Shown here piece by piece: positions 54,648 to 63,702 of a DNA stretch of 64,000 nt. The notes beneath the pieces were generated by a model. The model saw only the letters and a program-made list of their open reading frames with translations. It made no database searches and was not told the origin of the DNA. How positions within the stretch are numbered: position 1 is the first letter of the stretch; each line of letters opens with the position of its first letter. A program made the translations under genes and the position numbers. This DNA is from Mangrovimonas sp. YM274 (GTDB lineage Bacteria; Bacteroidota; Bacteroidia; Flavobacteriales; Flavobacteriaceae), in the NCBI RefSeq assembly GCF_030908385.1, contig NZ_CP133091.1:779501-843500 (forward strand), written 5' to 3'.

Positions 54648-55562
54648 TTGAAAAAAGTACTTGTAATTCACTATTCCCAATCGGGTCAGCTTACAGAAAT
54701 TGTCAATAATATTAGTGCGCCTTTAAAGGCAGAGGAGCATCATATAGACTTTTTGGAAATTGAGATGGAAACACCATTTCCTTTTCCGTGGCCTAAAAAT
54801 CAGTTTTTAGATGCCTTTCCAGAATCTTTTTTGGAAGTTCCTCAAAAAATAAAGCCAATTCCACAATACATCAAAGACACTACATATGACCTAGTAATTT
54901 TTGGTTATAGTGTATGGTACCTTACACCTTCAATTCCTGCCAATTCATTTTTGGAGAGTGAAGAAGGAAAGAAGCTATTGGCAGATACCAAGGTTGTTAC
55001 GGTTATTGGCTGTAGAAATATGTGGATTATGGCGCAAGAAAAAGTAAAGGGGAAATTAAAGGGTATAGGTGCAGAATTGGTAGGGAATATTGTTTTGGTG
55101 GATAGGCATATCAACCATGTAAGTGTCATTACCATTGTAAAGTGGATGTTTACCGGTGAAAAGAAGCGTTATCTGGGCATCTTTCCAAAACCCGGGGTGT
55201 CTCAAAAGGATATTGACGAATCGGTAAAGTTTGGTGGGGTAATTTCGAAAGTGTTAGATACAGGAAACTATAATGCTCTGCAGGAGCGTTTATTAGATAA
55301 AGGAGCTGTTGTAATCAAGCCATTTTTGGTAATGGCAGACCAAAGGGCCAATGTGCTATTTTCGAAGTGGGCCAATTTGATAAAAAACAAAACAAAGGAG
55401 GATGCATCAAAACGCCCTTTTTGGATTAAAATTTTCAAATATTACCTATTATTTGCGATTTGGGTTATTGCTCCTATAGTTTTTATTCTATTTTTGTTGA
55501 CCTATATGCCCCTACATGCCAAGATAAAACGAGATAAGATGTATTTTTCATCTGTTTCATAA
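54648..55562 (+). CDS. darA: Dialkylresorcinol biosynthesis protein DarA
   Basis: 304 residues from a TTG start at 54648 (LKKVLVIHYSQSGQLTEIV); no nearby ATG would keep the flavodoxin-like start. The N-terminal two thirds resemble flavodoxin/NAD(P)H oxidoreductases (VIHYSQSGQ phosphate loop, VIFGYSVWYLTPSIP). A C-terminal hydrophobic segment (about 265-290) suggests membrane contact. DarA works with the ketosynthase DarB, encoded 23 bp later, to condense and cyclise two beta-keto acyl units to a 2,5-dialkylcyclohexane-dione/resorcinol. The exact step of DarA is described differently in the literature. Confidence 0.87.
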   Translation: MKKVLVIHYSQSGQLTEIVNNISAPLKAEEHHIDFLEIEMETPFPFPWPKNQFLDAFPESFLEVPQKIKPIPQYIKDTTYDLVIFGYSVWYLTPSIPANSFLESEEGKKLLADTKVVTVIGCRNMWIMAQEKVKGKLKGIGAELVGNIVLVDRHINHVSVITIVKWMFTGEKKRYLGIFPKPGVSQKDIDESVKFGGVISKVLDTGNYNALQERLLDKGAVVIKPFLVMADQRANVLFSKWANLIKNKTKEDASKRPFWIKIFKYYLLFAIWVIAPIVFILFLLTYMPLHAKIKRDKMYFSSVS

Positions 55563-55585
55563 CAAAGAAGGCCCTAATTTTAAAT

Positions 55586-56719
55586 ATGAAAGAAGTTTAC
55601 ATAACCAGAATATCAAAATTTTTGCCAAATCGTCCCATTGGCAATGAGGAAATGGAAGCAAAATTGGGAGCGATAAATGGGGTGCCATCCAAAGGACGCC
55701 GCCTTGTTTTGAGAAACAACCAAATCAAGACAAGATATTATGCACTGGATGAAGAGGGAAATATTACTCATAATAATGCAGAGTTGGCAAAAGAGGCTAT
55801 TGCAAACCTTTGTGACGACAAGTTTCAGGCAGAGGAGATAGAACTTTTGTCTTGTGGAACTTCTAGTCCAGATCAAATTTTACCCTCGCATGCTGCCATG
55901 GTTCATGGAGCTCTTAAAAGCGGAAATGCAGAAATTAACTCCCCGTCGGGAGCGTGTTGTTCAGGAATGAACGCCCTTAAATATGGGTTTTTGTCGGTAA
56001 AATCAGGGCAGACCAATAATGCGGTTTGTTCGGGGTCCGAGAGAACGTCTTCTTGGTTTAGAGCAACTATTTATTCCAGTGAGGTGGAACATTTAAAGGA
56101 GTTGGAAGAAAAGCCAATAATAGCTTTTAATAAGGATTTCCTGAGATGGATGCTTTCTGATGGAGCAGGAGCCTTTTTGTTGGAGAATGCACCAAAAGGC
56201 GATTGTCCATTGCGTATTGAGTGGATGGAAGGTTATTCCTATGCATATGAGTTGGAGGCATGCATGTATGCCGGTAGTGATAAAATGACCGACGGAACTT
56301 TGAAGGGGTGGAGTGAATACCAATCGGAGGAGTGGAGCCAGCAATCTATTTTTGCAGCCAAACAAGATGTGAAATTGTTGGATCAATACATTCTGGAAAA
56401 AGGTGTAGATAGTTTAAAGCTTGCTTTAGAAAAACATGATTTGGCACCGTCTGATGTTGATTACTTCTTGCCCCATATTTCATCTTATTATTTTAAGGAG
56501 TCCTTATACGAACAAATGAAGGCCAACGGTGTACATATCCCTATGGAAAATTGGTTTACCAACCTAGCAACTGTAGGAAATGTAGGTTCGGCTTCAATAT
56601 ATATTATGTTGGAAGAACTTGTAAGCTCTGGCAGGCTAAAGAAAGGAGATAAGATTTTGTTGTCTGTTCCTGAAAGCGCCCGTTTTTCTTATGCCTATGC
56701 TTTTTTAACTGTTTGCTAG
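55586..56719 (+). CDS. darB: Dialkylresorcinol ketosynthase DarB (KAS III type)
   Basis: 377 residues of the FabH-like thiolase fold. Catalytic cysteine in SGACCSGMNAL (Cys125, with Cys124 adjacent), His in FLPHISSYYF and Asn in TVGNVGSASIY. DarB condenses two acyl units to start the resorcinol ring that forms the alcohol half of flexirubin. It is next to darA. One base separates its stop from the following dehydratase start. Confidence 0.9.
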   Translation: MKEVYITRISKFLPNRPIGNEEMEAKLGAINGVPSKGRRLVLRNNQIKTRYYALDEEGNITHNNAELAKEAIANLCDDKFQAEEIELLSCGTSSPDQILPSHAAMVHGALKSGNAEINSPSGACCSGMNALKYGFLSVKSGQTNNAVCSGSERTSSWFRATIYSSEVEHLKELEEKPIIAFNKDFLRWMLSDGAGAFLLENAPKGDCPLRIEWMEGYSYAYELEACMYAGSDKMTDGTLKGWSEYQSEEWSQQSIFAAKQDVKLLDQYILEKGVDSLKLALEKHDLAPSDVDYFLPHISSYYFKESLYEQMKANGVHIPMENWFTNLATVGNVGSASIYIMLEELVSSGRLKKGDKILLSVPESARFSYAYAFLTVC

Positions 56720-56720
56720 T

Positions 56721-57152
56721 ATGATAAAAGAGGTCTTTCCAATCCATGATGTGTTGCCTTTAATTCCGCAACGAAATCCATTTGTAATGGTGGATGCGTT
56801 GGAGGAGTTTTCGAAAACAGAAGTGGTATCTTCTTTTAAAGTTGTCGATACTAATATCCTGGTGTCGAATGGTCGTTTCTCTGAGCCTGGAATGGTAGAG
56901 AATATGGCGCAAACAGTAGCGTTACATACCGGGTATGATTATTTTAGTAGAGGCGAGGAGGCGCCCACAGGTTATATTGGTTCCATTAAAAAAACGGTGA
57001 TAAATAAATTACCGCTAATAGGGGATACCATTACAACAAAAGCTACAATTTTACACGAAATTATGGGAGTGACCATGGTACATGTAAAAGTCTATGATAA
57101 TGTAGGAGAAGAAATCGCTTTTGGCGAAATGAAAACGGTTATTGCAAGTTAA
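56721..57152 (+). CDS. FabZ-like hydroxyacyl-ACP dehydratase, first copy
   Basis: 143 residues, hot-dog fold. It resembles the ApeI/FabZ group (LPLIPQRNPFVMVDALEEF, FSEPGMVENMAQTVAL, then GYIGSIKKT). The usual FabZ active-site His in PHRxPF is replaced by Gln (IPQRNPF), while Glu remains in the ENMAQT helix. This suggests a changed or lost dehydratase role, perhaps as partner of the next gene product. Its TAA overlaps the next ATG by one base. Confidence 0.8.
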   Translation: MIKEVFPIHDVLPLIPQRNPFVMVDALEEFSKTEVVSSFKVVDTNILVSNGRFSEPGMVENMAQTVALHTGYDYFSRGEEAPTGYIGSIKKTVINKLPLIGDTITTKATILHEIMGVTMVHVKVYDNVGEEIAFGEMKTVIAS

Positions 57153-57613
57153 TGGAAGAGGTGTTTAAAGCTTTGGAGATTTCTCAGTTTTTGCCACATA
57201 GGCCCCCCTTTTTAATGGTGGATTATATTCTTTCTATTGGAGATGATCATGTATCCACTTCTTTCGAAATAAAACCAGATAATATTTTTATTGAACAAGG
57301 CCGTTTTAATGAGGCAGGCATGGTGGAGCATGCGGCCCAAACTTGTTCTGCCATTGTTGGAAAGAGCTATTATACGCGGCAAGGAGAGGAGGTTCTGCAA
57401 GAAAAGAAGCTCATCGGTTTTATTAGTGCCATAAAAAAGGTCACTATTATTGAGTGTCCAAAAGTTGGAGAAATTATAACTTCTCAAGCAACACTTAAAT
57501 CCAGGTTTGATTCAGATGATTATAGCATCTGTACTTTTGAGTGCAAGGTACGTCAAGAAGAGAAGGAATTATTATCTTGTGAGATGAACTTATTTATCCA
57601 AGAAAGAAAGTAA
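57152..57613 (+). CDS. FabZ-like hydroxyacyl-ACP dehydratase, second copy
   Basis: 153 residues, hot-dog fold. It keeps the canonical LPHRPPFLMVDYIL motif with the active His, and FNEAGMVEHAAQTCSA with the partner residue. It can dehydrate 3-hydroxyacyl-ACP to give the polyene double bonds. It is translationally coupled to its paralogue (TAATG), so a heterodimer of one active and one variant subunit is a reasonable inference. Confidence 0.85.
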   Translation: MEEVFKALEISQFLPHRPPFLMVDYILSIGDDHVSTSFEIKPDNIFIEQGRFNEAGMVEHAAQTCSAIVGKSYYTRQGEEVLQEKKLIGFISAIKKVTIIECPKVGEIITSQATLKSRFDSDDYSICTFECKVRQEEKELLSCEMNLFIQERK

Positions 57614-57618
57614 AGGAT

Positions 57619-58062
57619 ATGAAAAAGGAAGAGGTGCCTCAGGATAAAAGTAATCTGCAGTCCACTAGCCAAAAGGAATTGTGTTATGCTGTTGGCGAGG
57701 ACGGAAAATATGTTACTGAGTTAAGTTCTGGTTGGGATCCTAAAACCATAGCCTTAAATAATGCGATAGAGGAAATTCAAAGTCGCATTTCAATTGCTAA
57801 AGAGCGTGTTCTAAATAAGCAAACTAGTCCAATAGAGTTTTATATGGAATGCCATAAAATGGACGTATCCATTTTGGCTAGTTATGTTGGACTTTGGCAA
57901 TGGCGAGTGAAACGGCATTTTAAACCCAAGGTGTTCAAGATGCTTTCCAATAGTATGTTACAGCGCTATGCCGATGTATTCGAAATATCATTGGAAGAGT
58001 TAAAAGATATTACATTGTATAAAACCCCAGATTTAAAAAATAATACCCCAGATGAAAATTGA
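57619..58062 (+). CDS. Small HTH-like protein in pigment cluster
   Basis: 147 residues. Residues about 65-130 (SPIEFYMECHKMDVSILAS, VGLWQWRVKRHFKP, LQRYADVFEISLEEL) look like a Cro/C1-type helix-turn-helix pattern. The N-terminal half is not recognised. It overlaps the following BtrH-like gene by 11 bp, so it is in the operon. It may be a regulator or a protein-binding module in the pathway. Confidence 0.65.
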   Translation: MKKEEVPQDKSNLQSTSQKELCYAVGEDGKYVTELSSGWDPKTIALNNAIEEIQSRISIAKERVLNKQTSPIEFYMECHKMDVSILASYVGLWQWRVKRHFKPKVFKMLSNSMLQRYADVFEISLEELKDITLYKTPDLKNNTPDEN

Positions 58063-59047
58063 ATTTAAGCACCAACAATCAGCACATTGTGAGAATGGTG
58101 TGATTTCCAATTTAATGAGGCATCATGGGTTTAATATTAGTGAACCGCTGGCTTTTGGAATTGGTTCTGGATTGTTTTTTTGTTATGTGCCTTTTGTGAA
58201 GGTAAATCATGCACCTGCGGTTACGTATCGTGCTTTACCAGGTGTTATTTTTAAACGTTTTGCTAAGCGGGTTGGTATCAAAATTAAACGCGAAAAGTTT
58301 AAGGACCCCAAATTGGCCAAGGCCAGATTGGATGAAAACCTGAACAATAATAATCCAGTAGGGCTACAGGTTGGCGTATATAATCTTGTGTATTTTCCAG
58401 ATGATTATCGCTTTCATTTTAATGCTCATAATTTAGTGGTTTACGGGAAAGAGGACAGCAACTACCTGATAAGCGACCCCGTTATGGAAACCGTTACGAC
58501 CTTAACAGATAAAGAACTGGAAAAGGTAAGGTTTGCAAAAGGAGCTTTTGCGCCAAAAGGACAAATTTATTACCCAATCGATTTTCCGGAAAAACTAAAA
58601 ATAGAAAGTGCTATTGTAAAAGGCATTAAGCATACTTGTAAAGATATGTTGGCGCCTATGCCGCTTATTGGTGTGAAAGGCATCCGATATACGGCAAAAC
58701 TCATTAAAAAATGGCCTAAAACCAAAGGTGTGAAACTTGCTAATCACTACTTGGGTCAGATTGTAAGAATGCAGGAAGAGATTGGTACCGGAGGCGGAGG
58801 TTTTAGGTATATCTATGGGGCATTTTTGCAGGAAGCTAGTAGTATTTTAAAGAATCCTAGGTTGGAAGTACTTTCCAAAGAAATCACTGAAATTGGGGAT
58901 TTGTGGAGAGATTTTGCCCTAGAGGCTTCTAGAATATATAAAAACCGAAGTGCCCAAGTGGATGCCTATGTAAAAGTGGCGACACAATTGGAGCATATTG
59001 CAGATAGAGAAGAAGAATTCTTTAAGAAATTGAAGAAAGCCATATAG
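58052..59047 (+). CDS. BtrH-like acyl-ACP transferase
   Basis: 331 residues. The N-terminus fits the butirosin biosynthesis BtrH domain: Cys13 in SAHCENGVISNL and His126 in NAHNLVVYG, a cysteine-protease-like pair, with PVGLQVGVYNL and YLISDPV between or after. BtrH moves an acyl chain from an ACP thioester to an acceptor. In a flexirubin cluster the acceptor could be the dialkylresorcinol, making it a candidate for the ester bond. This is inference. The ABC transporter genes follow after 6 bp. Confidence 0.82.
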   Translation: MKIEFKHQQSAHCENGVISNLMRHHGFNISEPLAFGIGSGLFFCYVPFVKVNHAPAVTYRALPGVIFKRFAKRVGIKIKREKFKDPKLAKARLDENLNNNNPVGLQVGVYNLVYFPDDYRFHFNAHNLVVYGKEDSNYLISDPVMETVTTLTDKELEKVRFAKGAFAPKGQIYYPIDFPEKLKIESAIVKGIKHTCKDMLAPMPLIGVKGIRYTAKLIKKWPKTKGVKLANHYLGQIVRMQEEIGTGGGGFRYIYGAFLQEASSILKNPRLEVLSKEITEIGDLWRDFALEASRIYKNRSAQVDAYVKVATQLEHIADREEEFFKKLKKAI

Positions 59048-59053
59048 AACCCC

Positions 59054-59797
59054 ATGATTACCATTGAGCACATATCCAAAAAGTATAAAGGAAGCGATGC
59101 TTACTCGGTCCTTGATTTGGATTTGCATATTGCCGAAAAGGAAATATTTGGGCTTTTGGGGCCCAATGGCGCTGGAAAAACGACATTGATTTCCATTTTG
59201 TGTGCCTTGGTAAAACCCTCTTCGGGAAGTTTTACCATTGGGGGATTGACCTATAAAGAAAATAGGAAAAAACTGAAGCAATTAATCGGTATTGTTCCTC
59301 AGGAATATGCCCTGTATCCTTCTTTAACAGCTTTTGAAAACCTTCAGTATTTTGGAAGTATGTACGGTTTAAAAGGCAAGCATTTGCATGATAAAATATC
59401 CGCTTATTTAGAGCATTTGGGCTTAGGTAAATTTGCGAATAAGCGCATCGAAACTTTTTCGGGCGGTATGAAGCGTCGTGTAAATTTGATTGCCAGTATT
59501 CTTCACGAACCAAAAGTATTGTTTTTGGATGAGCCTACGGTTGGGGTAGATGTGCAATCCAAAAATGTCATTATACAGTTCTTACAGGAACTCAACTCCA
59601 ATGGAACCACAATTATTTACACATCTCATCACCTTAATGAAGCAGAGAATTTCTGTACCAAAGTGGCTATTATAGATCATGGGCAAATTATTGTTGAAGG
59701 TCAGCCGTCCACGTTAATTGCCAATAATGAAGGAGCTCATAACCTTGAAGATGTATTCCTAAGTTTAACCGGAAAAGCACTTAGGGATCATGCATAA
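59054..59797 (+). CDS. ABC transporter ATP-binding protein
   Basis: 247 residues. Walker A GPNGAGKT (36-43), Q-loop near IVPQEYAL, signature FSGGMKRR, Walker B VLFLDEP, and H-loop TSHHL. Typical of ABC-2-type exporters. It overlaps the permease gene by 8 bp. Likely exports the pigment or an intermediate to the outer membrane. Confidence 0.95.
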   Translation: MITIEHISKKYKGSDAYSVLDLDLHIAEKEIFGLLGPNGAGKTTLISILCALVKPSSGSFTIGGLTYKENRKKLKQLIGIVPQEYALYPSLTAFENLQYFGSMYGLKGKHLHDKISAYLEHLGLGKFANKRIETFSGGMKRRVNLIASILHEPKVLFLDEPTVGVDVQSKNVIIQFLQELNSNGTTIIYTSHHLNEAENFCTKVAIIDHGQIIVEGQPSTLIANNEGAHNLEDVFLSLTGKALRDHA

Positions 59798-61055
59798 ATT
59801 ATGGGCGTCTACATACAAGGAATTCTTGCTCCTCTTCAGGGACATTGGAGGGGTCGCCATTTTATTTGTCATGCCTTTGGTACTTATCATTACCATCACC
59901 TTAATTCAGGATAGTACCTTTCAAACAGTAAAGGATGTTAAAATCCCTGTTTTGATTGTAGACAACGATCACGGAGAGGTGGCCAAAACCATGCTGAACG
60001 GTTTGGAAGATTCCAATTCTTTTGAAGTAATAGAGAAACAAACCGAAGAGGAAGCCAAAAATTTGGTGTCTAAAGGAGATTATCAATTGGCTGTAATAAT
60101 TCCGGAGCAGTTAACGCAGGATTTGCAACAGAAAATAGCCAATAATGTGGATGGTATTATGGCTAAAGTAATGGGAGAAGAGGCCGATACCTTGCCGCAA
60201 CGTATTGTGGAAAACAAAGAAGTAAGGTTGTATTTTGATCCGGCAACACAGCAATCTTTTAAAAGTTCTGTGAAAAATGGGATTGATAAAATGATATCAA
60301 AAATAGAAACACAATCTATTTACAAAGCTTTTCAAGAGCAGATCTCAGACAATCCAGAAGAGGCCATTTTTGAAACGGACAATTTTATTACATTCAAAGA
60401 AATTCTGCCCAAAATAGAGGGGCGGGATGTGCTGCCTAATTCCGTACAGCATAATGTCCCGGCTTGGACCTTATTTGCCATCTTTTTTATCATTGTTCCT
60501 TTGTCCATCAACATGGTGAAGGAAAAAAGTCAGGGAACTTTTGTGCGTTTACGAACCAATCCGGTATCCTACGCCACGGTATTGGGAGGGAAGACCATTC
60601 TGTATTTATTGGTCTGTTTAGTTCAGTTTGTTTTGATGTTGTTGGTAGGGGTGTATGTATTTCCTTCTATGGGACTTCCTGCATTGGATGTGTCAGGGCG
60701 CTTGCTCTTGTTGTTCGTGGTGGCTATTTTTTCCGGTTTGGCAGCCATAGGTTTAGGCTTGTTGTTGGGAACTGTGGCCAAGACTCAAGAACAGTCGGCA
60801 CCATTTGGAGCTACATTTGTGGTGATATTGGCTGCAATAGGCGGTGTTTGGGTGCCAGTATTTATCATGCCCAAGTTTATGCAATTGCTGTCTAATATTT
60901 CACCAATGAATTGGGGGCTCAATGCTTTTTACGACGTATTTTTACGACATGCTACTCTATTGGATATTGTTCCTGAGATAACATTATTATTTATATTCTT
61001 TATATTAACTACCCTAATTGCTATTGTTTATAATGAAAAGAAAAATGCGGTCTAA
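59790..61055 (+). CDS. ABC-2 type transporter permease
   Basis: 421 residues. One N-terminal transmembrane segment (about 18-38), a large extracytoplasmic domain (about 40-225), then about five more helices (for example PAWTLFAIFFIIVPLSINMV). This is the YhhJ/CcmB-like ABC-2 layout. It pairs with the ATP-binding protein just upstream. The 3' end overlaps the thioesterase gene. Confidence 0.92.
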   Translation: MHKLWASTYKEFLLLFRDIGGVAILFVMPLVLIITITLIQDSTFQTVKDVKIPVLIVDNDHGEVAKTMLNGLEDSNSFEVIEKQTEEEAKNLVSKGDYQLAVIIPEQLTQDLQQKIANNVDGIMAKVMGEEADTLPQRIVENKEVRLYFDPATQQSFKSSVKNGIDKMISKIETQSIYKAFQEQISDNPEEAIFETDNFITFKEILPKIEGRDVLPNSVQHNVPAWTLFAIFFIIVPLSINMVKEKSQGTFVRLRTNPVSYATVLGGKTILYLLVCLVQFVLMLLVGVYVFPSMGLPALDVSGRLLLLFVVAIFSGLAAIGLGLLLGTVAKTQEQSAPFGATFVVILAAIGGVWVPVFIMPKFMQLLSNISPMNWGLNAFYDVFLRHATLLDIVPEITLLFIFFILTTLIAIVYNEKKNAV

Positions 61056-61485
61056 ACACAAGGAAATAGTTCATGAAAGTGAGGTGAGGGTGCGCTTTGT
61101 AGAAACCGATCCTCTCGGTATTGTATGGCATGGCAATTATATTCAATATTTTGAAGATGGAAGGGAAGCCTTTGGTAGAAAACACGGTATTTCATATTTA
61201 GATCAAAAGGAGCATGGGTATGCTACGCCTATCGTAAAATCTAGTACAGACCATAAGCTACCCTTGAAGTACGGCGATGTGGCCACTGTTAAAACCATTT
61301 ATGTGGATACACCTGCTGCCAAAATGGTATTTCGTTATGAAATATACAATCAGAAAAAGCAATTGGTATGCACAGGTGAAACCATTCAAGTATTTGTCGA
61401 TAATATTGGAGAAGGAGATCTGTCACTAAACATTCCGACGTTTTTTATGGATTGGAAGCAAAAAGTGGGGTTGCTGGATGAATAA
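61033..61485 (+). CDS. 4HBT-type acyl thioesterase
   Basis: 150 residues, hot-dog fold. The YbgC/FadM-like catalytic motif is present: VRFVETDPLGIVWHGNYIQYFEDGREAFG with the Asp. The start is chosen as ATG 61033, inside the permease end (23-bp overlap). An in-frame TTG at 61018 and an ATG at 61045 are alternatives. It may release mis-primed or finished acyl chains from ACP in the pigment pathway. Confidence 0.87.
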   Translation: MKRKMRSKHKEIVHESEVRVRFVETDPLGIVWHGNYIQYFEDGREAFGRKHGISYLDQKEHGYATPIVKSSTDHKLPLKYGDVATVKTIYVDTPAAKMVFRYEIYNQKKQLVCTGETIQVFVDNIGEGDLSLNIPTFFMDWKQKVGLLDE

Positions 61486-62626
61486 GATATACGTTTCACA
61501 TAACAACATTGTTTCATCACTAGGCTTTGACAGTCCTACGGTTGTAGAGCATATTAAGTCTGAAGTTACGGGACTTGCATTGGTTGAAAATGAAACACTG
61601 CATGCAGAACCATTTTACTCTTCTTTAATAAATACAGGAAAACTACAAGCGGCATTCCATGAACTGCAATCTCAAGACGATTACACGAGATTGGAACAAA
61701 TGATGATTGTTTCCCTGCAAAAGGTTATTGAAGCATCCAACATTACATTAGATGAACGTGTTGGTTTGATTATTTCTACTACAAAAGGAAATGTAGATGT
61801 GTTGGACGCTGATAATCCGTTTCCAAAGGAAAGGGCTTATTTAAGTGAACTCGGCAGGGTTGTAAAAGCGTTTTTTGGTTTTAAAAACGAGGCTATTGTG
61901 GTATCTAATGCCTGTGTGTCTGGAATTTTATCGGTAGCTATAGCCAAGAGGTATATTGAGCAAAATGTGTATGACCATGTATTTGTGGTAAGTGGAGATG
62001 TGGTAAGTGAGTTTATATTGTCTGGTTTCAATTCTTTTCAAGCCATGAGTAATGAACTTTGCAAACCTTATGATAAACATAGAAAGGGGATTAATATAGG
62101 GGAAGTGGCAGCGAGCATTTTGGTAACAAAGGATGATACTAATTTGGCAGATGAGGCCATGGCCATTTTGGGAGAAGGCTCCTGTAACGATGCCAATCAT
62201 ATTTCAGGACCATCAAGAACCGGTGAAGGATTGTATAGGAGTATGGGAACGGCATTTAAGGAAGCGGGTATTAAACCTGAAAACATAGATTACATATCAG
62301 CCCATGGAACGGCCACTTTGTTTAATGACGAAATGGAGGCGATAGCCTTCAATAGAATGGGGCTGCATGAGGTGCCGTTAAACAGTTTGAAAGGGTATTT
62401 TGGGCATACATTGGGAGCTTCTGGATTATTGGAAACCATTGTCGGTATGCATTCCGTACACAATAAAACATTGTTCAAATCTCTAGGTTTTGAAACCATG
62501 GGAGTGAGCCAGCCAATAAATGTAATAACATACACAACACCACATAATATGCAGACCTTTTTAAAAACAGCCTCAGGATTTGGAGGTTGTAATACGGCTG
62601 TAATTTTTCAAAAACCAACGCAATAA
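61478..62626 (+). CDS. Second beta-ketoacyl synthase
   Basis: 382 residues. The catalytic set is intact: Cys146 (SNACVSGIL), His276 (SAHGTATLFND) and His310 (GYFGHTLGASG). It is shorter and more diverged than the FabF-like enzyme upstream and may be a chain-length or initiation ketosynthase. It overlaps the thioesterase gene by 8 bp. Confidence 0.9.
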   Translation: MNKIYVSHNNIVSSLGFDSPTVVEHIKSEVTGLALVENETLHAEPFYSSLINTGKLQAAFHELQSQDDYTRLEQMMIVSLQKVIEASNITLDERVGLIISTTKGNVDVLDADNPFPKERAYLSELGRVVKAFFGFKNEAIVVSNACVSGILSVAIAKRYIEQNVYDHVFVVSGDVVSEFILSGFNSFQAMSNELCKPYDKHRKGINIGEVAASILVTKDDTNLADEAMAILGEGSCNDANHISGPSRTGEGLYRSMGTAFKEAGIKPENIDYISAHGTATLFNDEMEAIAFNRMGLHEVPLNSLKGYFGHTLGASGLLETIVGMHSVHNKTLFKSLGFETMGVSQPINVITYTTPHNMQTFLKTASGFGGCNTAVIFQKPTQ

Positions 62627-62637
62627 ACCGCAAAACT

Positions 62638-63699
62638 ATGGCAAACAATTCTATTCGTGCAATCGATGCCCTTGAAGAGGCTCACAAAATTGCTTTTGCA
62701 CCCTTCGTATTTCAAGCAGTTGTCTCGCTTCGTAAATTAGGTGTATTTGATAAGATTTTTCAATACCGAAAGAAGGGAGGGATTTCCATAGAGGGGATTG
62801 CAGAAGAATTGTCGTTAAGTGCATATGGAGTTGGGGTGTTACTTGAAATTGCCGAGAGTTCGGATATTGTAACGAAAGATGCTCAAGGCAATTACGAAAT
62901 TACTACGACGGGCTATTTTTTGACCTACAACGAAACCGTTAATGTAAATATCAACTTTACTCAAGATGTCTGCTATAAAGGGTTGTATCATTTAGAAGAT
63001 GCCATTAAAACGGGAAAACCTCAAGGACTAAAGGAATTGGGGGATTGGAGTACCATTTATGAAGGGTTGTCTAAATTATCGCCCCAACAGCAAAAGTCTT
63101 GGTTCGATTTTGACCATCATTATTCCGATGATATTTTTGGAGAAGCATTAAAAAAAGTATTCGCCAAAGAGCGTAAACATATTTTTGATATTGGTGCTAA
63201 TACCGGTAAGTTCTCAATACGTTGTAGTAAGTTCAATAAGGAGGTGAAGGTCACTATGGTGGACCTTCCAGGCCAATTGACAAAAGCCATGGCAAATGTA
63301 GAACAAGAAGGCGTGCAGGATCGGGTGCATCCATATGAAATTGATTGGCTATCTAAAGATCCTAAAATACCGGCAGGAGCCGATACAATTTGGTTATGCC
63401 AATTTTTGGATTGTTTTTCAAAACCGGAAATAGAAAAGATTTTAACCATCTGTGCCAATGCCATGGACGATAAGGCTGAGCTTATTATTGTAGAAACCTT
63501 TACGGATAGACAGCGCTTTGACAATGCTAAATTTATTTTGGAGGCCACGTCATTATATTTTACTGTTCTAGCCAACGGAAATAGCAAAATGTACCAAGCC
63601 AAGGAGTTAATGGAAGTTGTAAATAATGCAGGGCTTGTGGTTAAGGAAGACCAACCTTTGGGAGAATACCATACTATGTTGGTTTGTCAAAAGAAATAG
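62638..63699 (+). CDS. SAM-dependent methyltransferase
   Basis: 353 residues. An N-terminal winged-helix dimerisation domain (VFQAVVSLRKLGVFDKIF, IAEELSLSAYGVGVLLEI) of the O-methyltransferase type, then a Rossmann domain with SAM motif HIFDIGANTGKFS and VTMVDLPGQL. Probably methylates a phenolic or ring position of the flexirubin headgroup; C-methylation is also possible. It is 11 bp after the second ketosynthase. Confidence 0.87.
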   Translation: MANNSIRAIDALEEAHKIAFAPFVFQAVVSLRKLGVFDKIFQYRKKGGISIEGIAEELSLSAYGVGVLLEIAESSDIVTKDAQGNYEITTTGYFLTYNETVNVNINFTQDVCYKGLYHLEDAIKTGKPQGLKELGDWSTIYEGLSKLSPQQQKSWFDFDHHYSDDIFGEALKKVFAKERKHIFDIGANTGKFSIRCSKFNKEVKVTMVDLPGQLTKAMANVEQEGVQDRVHPYEIDWLSKDPKIPAGADTIWLCQFLDCFSKPEIEKILTICANAMDDKAELIIVETFTDRQRFDNAKFILEATSLYFTVLANGNSKMYQAKELMEVVNNAGLVVKEDQPLGEYHTMLVCQKK

Positions 63700-63702
63700 A
63701 TA

